A stretch of DNA of 8,174 nucleotides from Firmicutes bacterium UBA3932 (GCA_002385825.1 DGEG01000169.1:13177-21350), one strand, 5' to 3'; shown: positions 1-5,817, numbered from the stretch's first letter. The notes: a model not told the origin generated them from the sequence alone. Made by a program: numbers and translations.

Positions 1-369
1 AACCATCTCGTTCGCGCAACGCTGGAGGCAATTGCCTACCAGACCTGGGATGTGCTTGAAGCCATGCAGGAGGATTCGGGAATTCGACTTGCTGCCCTCA
101 AGGTGGACGGAGGCGCTTCAGAGAATCGTTTTCTGATGCAGTTCCAGGCAGACATAATCGGTACACAGGTAGAACGTCCCGCAAACAAAGAAAGCACAGC
201 GCTGGGCGCTGCTTATCTGGCAGGTTTGGCGGTGGGTTACTGGTCAGACCTGGGCGATGTAGTAAAAAACCGGAGCGTCGATGGAGTGTTTGAACCGTCC
301 ATGGACGAGACCAGGCGCATGGAGCTGTTGCAGGGCTGGCACAAAGCCGTTTCGCGTTGCAGGGAATGA
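1..369 (+). CDS. glpK: Glycerol kinase, C-terminal part (5'-truncated by window)
   Basis: This is the last 122 codons of glycerol kinase, which phosphorylates glycerol to sn-glycerol-3-phosphate with ATP in the cytoplasm. The frame is open from base 1 and closes at TGA 367-369. The visible part matches the second half of the FGGY-family actin-like fold: it opens with NHLVRATLEAIAYQT, continues with KVDGGASENRFLMQFQADI (the adenine-nucleotide-binding region) and then has ERPANKESTALGAAYLAGLAVGYW, all characteristic of GlpK rather than xylulokinase or gluconokinase. The family is about 500 residues long, so roughly three quarters lies upstream of the window. The tail is shorter and less acidic than the E. 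coli one. The gene sits just upstream of the heat-shock operon on the same strand. The two are probably separate transcription units, because a palindrome and a new promoter lie between them. Confidence 0.95.
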   Translation, partial: NHLVRATLEAIAYQTWDVLEAMQEDSGIRLAALKVDGGASENRFLMQFQADIIGTQVERPANKESTALGAAYLAGLAVGYWSDLGDVVKNRSVDGVFEPSMDETRRMELLQGWHKAVSRCRE

Positions 370-392
370 AAAAAGGAGTAGAAAGCAACCCT

Positions 393-689
393 ATGAAAGA
401 ATATAAAAATTATTATGAGGAACTGATTAAAACACCTCCCTTTGCTCATATTAACAGTGAAAAGGATATGGATTGGCTCATGGGCTGCTTAGAAGGGCGT
501 GTCGTTGAGTATGAGGGGGATAAAGATTTATGGTATGATGACGGTTTTCTGTACGTTAAGATCGGCAATACGGGAAAAGCGCTTCGAATGAAGCAAAACA
601 GGGCCGAAAAACTGTGCAGCTTTAAATGCGACTTTCACCAAAAACTCATCGAATACCTGGAAAAAATCAAAAGGGACAGTCCCTTTTGA
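393..689 (+). CDS. Small hypothetical protein, 98 aa
   Basis: I do not recognise this protein family. From ATG 393 it encodes 98 residues with no signal peptide or membrane segment, so it is probably cytosolic. It is rich in charged and aromatic residues (KEYKNYYEEL near the start, DLWYDDGFLYVKIG around residues 45-58) and ends in a predicted helix containing CSFKC and HQKLIEYLEKIK. The three cysteines (32, 75, 79) form no clear metal site. The start is uncertain. AAGGAG at 373-378 precedes ATG 393 at a long 14-nt spacing, while ATG 366 overlaps the glpK stop as ATGA and would add nine residues. Its base composition resembles its neighbours, and close linkage to glpK suggests co-transcription. 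The last codons (RDSPF and the stop) lie inside the palindrome at 666-690, so the native C-terminus may have been altered by a repeat. A spurious ORF cannot be excluded. Confidence 0.6.
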   Translation: MKEYKNYYEELIKTPPFAHINSEKDMDWLMGCLEGRVVEYEGDKDLWYDDGFLYVKIGNTGKALRMKQNRAEKLCSFKCDFHQKLIEYLEKIKRDSPF

Positions 690-690
690 T
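666..690 (+). terminator. Perfect 11-bp palindrome, terminator-like / REP-like repeat
   Basis: The arms ATCAAAAGGGA (666-676) and TCCCTTTTGAT (680-690) are perfectly complementary around a CAG loop. The A-run before the GGGA and the T-run after the TCCC make it look like a bidirectional Rho-independent terminator, and it lies between the glpK unit and the heat-shock promoter. The GC part of the stem is short (4 bp) and there is no long T-tract beyond the stem, so termination is inferred. The GGGACAG core recurs at 5742-5748, which suggests membership of a dispersed repeat family. It includes the stop codon of the small upstream gene. Confidence 0.55.
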
Positions 691-728
691 TTCCGGTAAT
701 ACAATTGGAAAAAATTTTTAAAAACAAG

Positions 729-757
729 TTGACAAAAGAATCCCCTGGTGGTAACCT
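729..757 (+). promoter_or_regulatory. Probable sigma-A promoter of the hrcA operon
   Basis: A consensus -35 hexamer TTGACA lies at 729-734. At the ideal 17-nt spacing the -10 would be TAACCT (752-757), matching only three of six consensus positions. CCTAAT at 755-760 matches four of six but needs a 20-nt spacer. Either choice places transcription start close to or just inside the CIRCE element, as expected for a CIRCE-regulated promoter. The -35 is convincing. The exact -10 is not settled from sequence alone. Confidence 0.65.
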
Positions 758-768
758 AATACTAGGTT
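753..768. repeat. Inverted repeat AACCTA-N4-TAGGTT abutting CIRCE
   Basis: AACCTA (753-758) and TAGGTT (763-768) are perfect reverse complements separated by ATAC. The left arm overlaps the candidate -10 region, and the last base of the right arm is the first base of CIRCE. It does not resemble the direct-repeat CtsR operator. It may be a second operator, or a chance palindrome. Confidence 0.4.
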
Positions 769-794
769 TAGCACTCACCTTCAAAGAGTGCTAA
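768..794. promoter_or_regulatory. CIRCE operator (HrcA binding site)
   Basis: TTAGCACTC (768-776), a 9-nt spacer and GAGTGCTAA (786-794) match the CIRCE consensus TTAGCACTC-N9-GAGTGCTAA at every arm position. CIRCE is the inverted repeat bound by the repressor HrcA, whose gene starts 26 nt downstream. In this system repression is relieved on heat shock, when GroEL is titrated away from HrcA. The position just downstream of the promoter predicts autoregulation of hrcA and control of the chaperone genes behind it. Confidence 0.97.
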
Positions 795-820
795 CAACAG
801 AAAAAAGGAAGAGGATACGA

Positions 821-1876
821 ATGAACCTTAACGAACGAAAACTTAAAATCCTCCAGGCGATTGTGTCGGACTTCATTCGTTCGGCTGAACCTGTAGGGTC
901 CCGCACCCTCTCGCGCAAGTACGAGATGGGCATCAGCCCTGCGACAATCCGCAATGAAATGGCGGATTTGGAGGAAATGGGGTTTTTGACTCATCCTTAC
1001 ACTTCGGCAGGAAGGGTGCCCTCCACAAAGGCGTACCGCTTTTATGTAGATGATTTAATGGAGCGGTACGAGTTGGCAGAAGAAGAAAAGAGTCGCATAC
1101 GAGAGAAGCTTAATGCGACGATTATGGAACTGGACCGTACAGTGGAGCATGCAGCCAAATTGTTGTCAGAGCTTACAAACCTGACCTCATTCGCCATGAC
1201 TTCAAGCAAGATTGACGATTACCTGAAGTATGTAAACTTCATCCCTGTGGATGAAGATACTGTGGTCTTGGTTTTGGTATCGGAAAGCGGCAAAGCCACC
1301 CATACGACTCTTAAGATAAGAGTTCCCTATAGAGAAGAACATCTTGAATTGCTGGCTAAGGTCATGACCTACAACTATAAAGGCAGAAAACTGACGGATA
1401 TTCTGACCATGGATATCATAAGGGAATTCGAATCGGATATCGCCGTCATGAGCAGGCTTGCCGAATCCATCATGCCCAGGTTCTTGTCCACGTTGGAAGG
1501 CATGTTGGATGTGGAGCTCTATTGGGATGGTTTGATGAATATCTTTAAGCAGCCTGAGTACAGCGATATAGAAAAAGCTAAATCCTTCCTCGAAACCATC
1601 AGCAGAAAGAAGTTTACCGATGTGTTGATAAATCGAGAGAACGGAGTTATCATCACCATCGGCGAAGAGCATCCGGATGAGAATCTGAAGGAATACAGCC
1701 TGATTACGGCGACTTACGCGATCAATGGCAAAAATATAGGTAAGCTCGGAGTGATAGGCCCTACACGGATGCAGTACGATCATGTCACATCCGTGATCGA
1801 ATATTTGACAGAGCATTTGAATCAAGCATTTATTACTGGAGGAGAAGATAATGAAGAAGAAGAAAGACCCGATTGA
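821..1876 (+). CDS. hrcA: Heat-inducible transcription repressor HrcA
   Basis: HrcA is the repressor of class I heat-shock genes. It binds CIRCE as a dimer and depends on GroEL for activity. The product is 351 residues, normal for the family. An N-terminal winged helix-turn-helix covers about residues 1-75 (ERKLKILQAIVSDFI, EPVGSRTLSRKY, ISPATIRNEMADLEEMGFL), followed by the hallmark TSAGRVPSTKAYRFYVD at 61-77 and then the GAF-like and dimerisation parts (LVSESGKATHTTLKIR; later VIITIGEEHPDENLKEYSLITATY). ATG 821 is chosen because GAGG at 811-814 sits 6 nt upstream and the protein then begins MNLNERKLKIL. An upstream in-frame GTG at 788 lies inside CIRCE and is not credible. The last codons (NEEEERPD) overlap the start of grpE by 26 nt, giving an acidic tail and probable translational coupling. 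It is the first gene of the operon and presumably regulates itself. Confidence 0.97.
   Translation: MNLNERKLKILQAIVSDFIRSAEPVGSRTLSRKYEMGISPATIRNEMADLEEMGFLTHPYTSAGRVPSTKAYRFYVDDLMERYELAEEEKSRIREKLNATIMELDRTVEHAAKLLSELTNLTSFAMTSSKIDDYLKYVNFIPVDEDTVVLVLVSESGKATHTTLKIRVPYREEHLELLAKVMTYNYKGRKLTDILTMDIIREFESDIAVMSRLAESIMPRFLSTLEGMLDVELYWDGLMNIFKQPEYSDIEKAKSFLETISRKKFTDVLINRENGVIITIGEEHPDENLKEYSLITATYAINGKNIGKLGVIGPTRMQYDHVTSVIEYLTEHLNQAFITGGEDNEEEERPD
1838..1843 (+). promoter_or_regulatory. Shine-Dalgarno site of grpE inside hrcA
   Basis: GGAGGA lies within the hrcA coding region, 7 nt before ATG 1851. It fixes the grpE start and therefore the 26-nt overlap between the two genes. No alternative in-frame ATG with a better site is seen nearby. 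Confidence 0.85.
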
Positions 1877-2486
1877 TGAGCAGGTCGGCAAAGATCCAAC
1901 GTTAGACACGGAGGAAGCAAAACAAGAATCAGATGAAGCAAAGGTAGAAGAAACAAAGGAAAGAAAGGAAAAACCGGGAGATCCGGGAGAGTCAGAAGAA
2001 AAAGCGGAAGCTTCAGAAGAACAGCAAGAAGCAGCAGAAGGTCAAAAGGAAGAACCTAAGCCCGTTGAAGAAGAAGACGAAGACCTCAAAACCAAATACC
2101 TGCGGCTGGCGGCGGATTTTCAGAACTATAAACGCCGCGTAGAAAAAGAGAAGAACGACATTTATGCATACGCCAATGAAAAACTCATGGCGGAATTGCT
2201 TAATGTAATAGATAATTTTGATCGAGCTCTAGCGGTAGAAAGCGTTGACACCGGCATGAAGGAAGGCATGGAAATGATTTTCAAACAACTCATTGACGTG
2301 CTGGAAAGCTGCGGATTGGAAGAGATTCAGGCCGAAGGGCAGGAATTCGATCCCAACTGCCACCATGCTGTGCAGACGCAGAGCAGCGATGCTCACTGCA
2401 GCGGGCAGATCATTAAGGTATTGCAAAAGGGGTATACGTTAAACAAAAAAGTTATACGCCCGGCCATGGTAATCGTGGCAGAGTAA
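1851..2486 (+). CDS. grpE: Nucleotide exchange factor GrpE
   Basis: GrpE is the cochaperone that promotes ADP release from DnaK and so resets the Hsp70 cycle. It acts as a cytosolic dimer. The product is 211 residues. Residues 1-80 are an exceptionally charged, low-complexity Lys/Glu segment, likely disordered. It runs into the dimeric coiled-coil helix (about 75-125, with LRLAADFQNYKRRVEKEK), then the four-helix-bundle region and a C-terminal beta domain. The family signature is clear: FDPNCHHAV at 167-174 and GYTLNKKVIRPAMVIVAE at the end. A cysteine (C170) occupies the position that is often hydrophobic in FDPN-x-H. The gene overlaps hrcA by 26 nt and lies 67 nt before dnaK. The N-terminal extension is longer than in many relatives, but such tails vary widely in length among Bacillota. 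Confidence 0.97.
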   Translation: MKKKKDPIDEQVGKDPTLDTEEAKQESDEAKVEETKERKEKPGDPGESEEKAEASEEQQEAAEGQKEEPKPVEEEDEDLKTKYLRLAADFQNYKRRVEKEKNDIYAYANEKLMAELLNVIDNFDRALAVESVDTGMKEGMEMIFKQLIDVLESCGLEEIQAEGQEFDPNCHHAVQTQSSDAHCSGQIIKVLQKGYTLNKKVIRPAMVIVAE

Positions 2487-2553
2487 CAGAGCTTTGCAGC
2501 GGTTACCCGGACGTATTTCAGACAGAAATTTCAATGAGTTTTAGGAGGACAAA

Positions 2554-4452
2554 ATGGGAAAAGTAATCGGAATTGATTTAGGGACCACAAACTCGTGCGT
2601 TGCCGTTTTGGAAGGCGGAGATCCTGTAGTGATCCCCAACGCAGAAGGAAATAGAACAACACCGTCTATCGTGGCATTTACGAAGAACGGTGAAAGATTG
2701 GTCGGTGAAACAGCGAAGCGCCAGGCCATTACCAATCCTGAAAGAACAATATCATCCATAAAAAGACATATGGGTACCAGCCATAAGGTTGAAATCGACG
2801 GCAAGACCTATATGCCTCAGGATATATCGGCTATGATTCTGGCCAAATTGAAGGCGGATGCGGAAGCGTATTTAGGTGAAAAAGTGACGGAAGCGGTTAT
2901 CACCGTGCCCGCTTATTTCACAGACAGTCAGAAACAGGCTACTAAGGATGCGGGTAAAATTGCCGGTCTGGATGTAAAGAGAATCATCAATGAACCTACG
3001 GCAGCATCCTTGGCATACGGCCTTGACAAGGAAGATACTCATCAGAAAATCCTGGTTTACGACCTGGGCGGAGGTACATTTGACGTATCTATTCTCGAGC
3101 TGGGCGACGGCGTATTCGAGGTACTGGCAACCAGCGGAAATAACAGATTGGGCGGAGACGATTTCGACAATGCCCTGGTCAATTATATTGCAGACAATTT
3201 CGCAAAGGAACACGGCGTTGACTTGCGACAGGATAGAATGGCTCTGCAGAGGTTGCGCGAGGCTGCGGAAAAAGCTAAGAAGGAACTTTCCGCGTCTCAA
3301 ACGACAAACATTAACTTGCCCTTTATCAGCGTGACTGCTGAAGGCCCTCTTCACCTTAACATGGACATTACGAGAGCCAAGTTTGAGCAGCTCATAGGTG
3401 ACCTTGTGGATAAAACCATCGAACCTATGAAGAGAGCCATGTCAGACGCGGGCGTAACAGCGGCGGATTTGGATAAGGTTATATTGGTGGGCGGTTCCAC
3501 CAGGGTTCCCGCGGTACAGGAAGCCGTAAAGAAGATTACCGGCAAAGAACCCTTTAAGGGAATCAACCCGGATGAATGTGTTGCAATCGGTGCCGCAATT
3601 CAAGCGGGCGTTCTCACCGGCGAGGTCAGAGATGTACTCCTGCTGGATGTTACACCTCTTTCCCTTTCCATCGAGACCCTGGGAGGCGTAGCAACCAGAC
3701 TGATCGAGAGGAACACCACCATTCCCACCAAGAAGAGCCAGATCTTCTCTACGGCTGCAGACAACCAGACTACCGTTGAAATTCACGTGGTGCAGGGTGA
3801 GAGAGAAATGGCTGCCGATAACATCACCCTGGGAAGATTCCAGCTCACAGGAATTCCTCCTGCTCCTCGCGGGGTTCCTCAGATCGAAGTTACCTTTGAT
3901 ATCGACGCAAACGGCATAGTCAACGTAAGCGCAAAGGATCTGGGCACAGGAAGACAGCAGAGTATAACCATAACATCCTCCAATAAGTTGAGCGAAGAAG
4001 AAATCAAGCAGAAGGTTAAAGAAGCGGAGCAATACGCAGAGGAAGACAGAAGAAGAAAAGAAGAAGTAGAAGCCAGGAACAATGCCGAGACGCTGATCTA
4101 TGAAACTGAAAAAGCCCTTAAAGATATCGGGGGCAGCCTGAGCGAAGACGAAAAGCGCAACATAGAAAATGCTAAAGAAGACTTGCGCAAGGCCCTTGAA
4201 ACAGGTACAGTTGATGAGATAAAGGCTAAACACGAAACTCTGACACAGCATTTCCACACTATCTCCGCCAAACTATACCAGCAAGCTCAAGGAGGGCAGG
4301 CAGACTTCGATCCGGGCAATGCGGCAAGCGGCTTCGGTTCGGGTACCGGAAGCGATGCCGGCAGCCAGGAGGCGCCTCCGCATGATAATGTAGTAGATGC
4401 GGATTACGAAGTTGTGGACGAGGACGAAGACAAGGATAATAAAGGCGAATAA
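2554..4452 (+). CDS. dnaK: Molecular chaperone DnaK (Hsp70)
   Basis: DnaK is the ATP-dependent Hsp70 that binds exposed hydrophobic peptides, with DnaJ and GrpE as partners. The product is 632 residues. The actin-like nucleotide-binding domain spans about 1-360: phosphate loop GIDLGTTNSCVAV (6-18), catalytic K70 in SIKRHMG, INEPTAASLAYG (145-156), DLGGGTFDVSI with T175 (170-180) and the adenosine motif LVGGSTRVPAVQ (311-322). The hydrophobic linker VLLLDV is at 361-366. The substrate domain follows, then the helical lid and a flexible G/S/A-rich tail ending in the usual VDADYEVVDEDE-type acidic motif. It lacks the insertion in the first quarter that Gram-negative DnaKs carry, consistent with Bacillota. 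One oddity is TPLSLSIET, where nearly all Hsp70s have TPLSLGIET (Ser at 372). AGGAGG at 2543-2548, 5 nt before ATG, is a strong ribosome-binding site suited to high expression. Confidence 0.99.
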   Translation: MGKVIGIDLGTTNSCVAVLEGGDPVVIPNAEGNRTTPSIVAFTKNGERLVGETAKRQAITNPERTISSIKRHMGTSHKVEIDGKTYMPQDISAMILAKLKADAEAYLGEKVTEAVITVPAYFTDSQKQATKDAGKIAGLDVKRIINEPTAASLAYGLDKEDTHQKILVYDLGGGTFDVSILELGDGVFEVLATSGNNRLGGDDFDNALVNYIADNFAKEHGVDLRQDRMALQRLREAAEKAKKELSASQTTNINLPFISVTAEGPLHLNMDITRAKFEQLIGDLVDKTIEPMKRAMSDAGVTAADLDKVILVGGSTRVPAVQEAVKKITGKEPFKGINPDECVAIGAAIQAGVLTGEVRDVLLLDVTPLSLSIETLGGVATRLIERNTTIPTKKSQIFSTAADNQTTVEIHVVQGEREMAADNITLGRFQLTGIPPAPRGVPQIEVTFDIDANGIVNVSAKDLGTGRQQSITITSSNKLSEEEIKQKVKEAEQYAEEDRRRKEEVEARNNAETLIYETEKALKDIGGSLSEDEKRNIENAKEDLRKALETGTVDEIKAKHETLTQHFHTISAKLYQQAQGGQADFDPGNAASGFGSGTGSDAGSQEAPPHDNVVDADYEVVDEDEDKDNKGE

Positions 4453-4479
4453 TACGAAATAAAGGATAAACAACAACAG

Positions 4480-4524
4480 GGGGTCGTGCCTTAGCATATA
4501 ATTAGATCAGACGGGCGCGACCCT
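4480..4524 (+). other. Long-loop stem in the dnaK-dnaJ gap
   Basis: Bases 4480-4491 can pair with 4513-4524 as a 12-bp stem (core GGGTCGTGCC with GGCGCGACCC, one internal T-G wobble and wobbles at the ends) around a 21-nt AT-rich loop. No T-tract follows, so it is not a standard intrinsic terminator. A role in RNA stability, processing or control of dnaJ translation is inferred. It shares bases 4521-4524 with the next hairpin, so both cannot form at once. Confidence 0.5.
4497..4502 (+). promoter_or_regulatory. Candidate -10 box for an internal dnaJ promoter
   Basis: A perfect TATAAT lies in the dnaK-dnaJ gap, inside the loop of the 4480-4524 stem. The -35 match is poor: ACAACA at 4473-4478 gives 3 of 6 matches at an 18-nt spacing, and no extended -10 TG is present. 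It could be a weak internal promoter giving extra dnaJ transcripts, or chance in an AT-rich loop. Confidence 0.3.
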
Positions 4525-4537
4525 ATGGTTGATAGGG
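4521..4537 (+). other. Short hairpin upstream of dnaJ
   Basis: CCCTAT (4521-4526) and ATAGGG (4532-4537) form a perfect 6-bp stem with the 5-nt loop GGTTG. The left arm reuses the end of the larger upstream stem, so the two structures are alternatives. The downstream run is A-rich, not T-rich, which argues against termination on the + strand. Confidence 0.45.
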
Positions 4538-4556
4538 CAAAAATCGAAGTAATAAC

Positions 4557-4561
4557 GGGGG
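4557..4561 (+). promoter_or_regulatory. Weak, distant Shine-Dalgarno candidate for dnaJ
   Basis: GGGGG ends 12 nt before the dnaJ ATG at 4574 and only 4 nt before an out-of-frame ATG at 4566. It is the only G-rich candidate of any length close to the start. An in-frame TAA at 4553-4555 rules out a start further upstream. The arrangement suggests modest or regulated initiation of dnaJ compared with the strong sites of grpE and dnaK. Confidence 0.4.
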
Positions 4562-4573
4562 CAACATGGACCT

Positions 4574-5728
4574 ATGGCAGGACAAAAAAGAGATTACTAC
4601 GAAGTGCTGGGTATCAAAAAGGGTGCATCGGAGGATGAGATAAAATCGGCTTTTCGAAAGAAGGCCATGGAGTATCATCCTGACCGCAACCCGGGCGATA
4701 AAGCAGCGGAAGAAAAATTTAAAGAAGTAAATGAAGCCTACAGCGTTCTTTCCGATCCGAAGCTGAGGGAAAAGTACGATAGATTCGGCCACGCGGGTGT
4801 GGATCCCAATGCGGGGTTCGGAGCGGAAGGAGGCGGCTTCGGCGGCTTTGGATTTGGCGGTTTTGATGATATTTTCGAAGATCTCTTCGGCAATATGTTC
4901 GGAGGGTCTGCAAGCTACGCCAGGGCCAGGCGTACCGGGCCGCAGAAAGGTGCGGATATCCAAACAAGCCTCAGAATTAAATTTGAAGAGGCTGCTTTTG
5001 GCGTGAAAAAAAATATCAAGGTCACAAAATACGTTTCCTGCCAACCTTGCGACGGCACCGGCGCAGAGAAAGGCTCGGGCAAAACCGTATGTCCTTCATG
5101 CAACGGTACCGGAGAAATACGCACTTCACAAAGATCTCCCTTTGGTCAGTTTATAAATGTTCAGACCTGCAGCAGGTGCGGCGGAACAGGTCAGGTAGTG
5201 GAAAACCCATGCAAAGAATGCGGCGGCAGCGGGAAAGTTCGTAAGACTGTCACCATTGCCGTAGAAGTTCCTGCAGGAGTAGACAACGATTCGGTAATTT
5301 CCATAAAAGGTCAGGGAGAACCGGGAACAAACGGGGGACCCAACGGCGATTTGTACGTAGTGATTTCCGTCGAGCCCCACAAGCTGTTCAAGCGAAACGG
5401 AGAAGATTTGTGGCTTGAGATCCCCATTACCTTTGATCAGGCGGCTTTGGGCGCGGAAATCGTCGTACCAACATTGAAAGAAAAGGTGAGCTATAAAATT
5501 CCGGAAGGAACGCAGCCAGATACTGTTTTCAGGTTGAGGGGAAAGGGTATCAAGAGCCTGCGCTCCAATAGAACAGGAGATCTTTATGTGAAAGTTAATC
5601 TTGAAATACCTACAAAGCTCAACAGCAAGCAGAGGAAGCTGATAAAAGATCTGGGTGAGACACTTACCGAAGATGCCTATAGTAAGCGCAAGAGCTTTTT
5701 GAAGAGCGTTAAAGAGCTTTTCAGATAA
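4574..5728 (+). CDS. dnaJ: Molecular chaperone DnaJ (Hsp40, type I)
   Basis: DnaJ stimulates the ATPase of DnaK and hands it unfolded substrates. The product is 384 residues with the full type I layout. The J domain (about 5-70) has the catalytic HPD at 35-37. A Gly/Phe-rich stretch covers about 76-112. Four intact CxxCxGxG zinc repeats start at C156, C173, C199 and C213 and bind two zinc ions. The C-terminal substrate-binding and dimerisation domains run from about 225, with the typical VEVPAGVDNDSVISIKGQGEPG, GDLYVVISVEPHKLFKRNGEDL and GDLYVKVNLEIPTKL. The start is ATG 4574, giving MAGQKRDYYEVLGI, because an in-frame stop lies just upstream. The ribosome-binding site is weak. It follows dnaK after a 121-nt structured gap. 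No key residue is missing. Confidence 0.98.
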   Translation: MAGQKRDYYEVLGIKKGASEDEIKSAFRKKAMEYHPDRNPGDKAAEEKFKEVNEAYSVLSDPKLREKYDRFGHAGVDPNAGFGAEGGGFGGFGFGGFDDIFEDLFGNMFGGSASYARARRTGPQKGADIQTSLRIKFEEAAFGVKKNIKVTKYVSCQPCDGTGAEKGSGKTVCPSCNGTGEIRTSQRSPFGQFINVQTCSRCGGTGQVVENPCKECGGSGKVRKTVTIAVEVPAGVDNDSVISIKGQGEPGTNGGPNGDLYVVISVEPHKLFKRNGEDLWLEIPITFDQAALGAEIVVPTLKEKVSYKIPEGTQPDTVFRLRGKGIKSLRSNRTGDLYVKVNLEIPTKLNSKQRKLIKDLGETLTEDAYSKRKSFLKSVKELFR

Positions 5729-5740
5729 AAGGTAAATTGC

Positions 5741-5784
5741 GGGGACAGACCCCTGTGCTTGTGGCACACTCGGGGTCTGTTTCC
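5741..5784 (+). terminator. Strong stem-loop after dnaJ, terminator- or REP-like
   Basis: Bases 5741-5753 (GGGGACAGACCCC) pair with 5772-5784 (GGGGTCTGTTTCC) over 13 positions, two of them G-T wobbles. The stem continues with TGTGC (5754-5758) against GCACA (5764-5768) around a TTGTG loop, leaving a 3-nt CTC bulge, for 18 bp in total. The structure starts 12 nt after the dnaJ stop. The downstream tract is only mildly T-rich, so it may stabilise the chaperone mRNA 3' end or cause partial termination rather than full termination. The GGGACAG core is shared with the palindrome at 666-690, suggesting a dispersed repetitive element. Confidence 0.65.
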
Positions 5785-5817
5785 ATTTGATGCTCGTTGT
5801 GGAACGGAGTGATAGAA

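Noticed and set aside
357..392. TTG 357 as the start of the small gene after glpK
   Set aside because: It is deep in the overlap with glpK and has no ribosome-binding site. ATG 393 or ATG 366 is more plausible.
788..820. In-frame GTG 788 as the hrcA start
   Set aside because: The codon lies inside the right arm of CIRCE and has no Shine-Dalgarno site. ATG 821 has one and matches the family N-terminus.
1202..1909. 235-codon open frame antisense to hrcA
   Set aside because: It is a shadow of hrcA with an unlikely composition (Phe/Ile/His/Ser-rich) and no family resemblance.
2487..2553. Possible separate promoter or hairpin between grpE and dnaK
   Set aside because: Only a weak TTGCAG-like -35 without a matching -10 and a 5-bp ATTTC/GAAAT hairpin were seen. 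Neither is stronger than chance.
3442..4257. 271-codon open frame antisense to dnaK
   Set aside because: It lies wholly within the highly conserved dnaK gene on the opposite strand, its translation has no recognisable domain, and no promoter or ribosome-binding site is evident. Long antisense frames are a common by-product of dnaK codon use.
5126..5767. 213-codon open frame antisense to dnaJ
   Set aside because: It is a shadow of the dnaJ zinc and C-terminal domains with no independent signal for expression. Its start lies in the stem-loop after dnaJ.
5797..5817. In-frame TTG 5797 as the prmA start
   Set aside because: It would place the GGAG Shine-Dalgarno site inside the gene and add residues not typical of PrmA. 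ATG 5818 is better supported.
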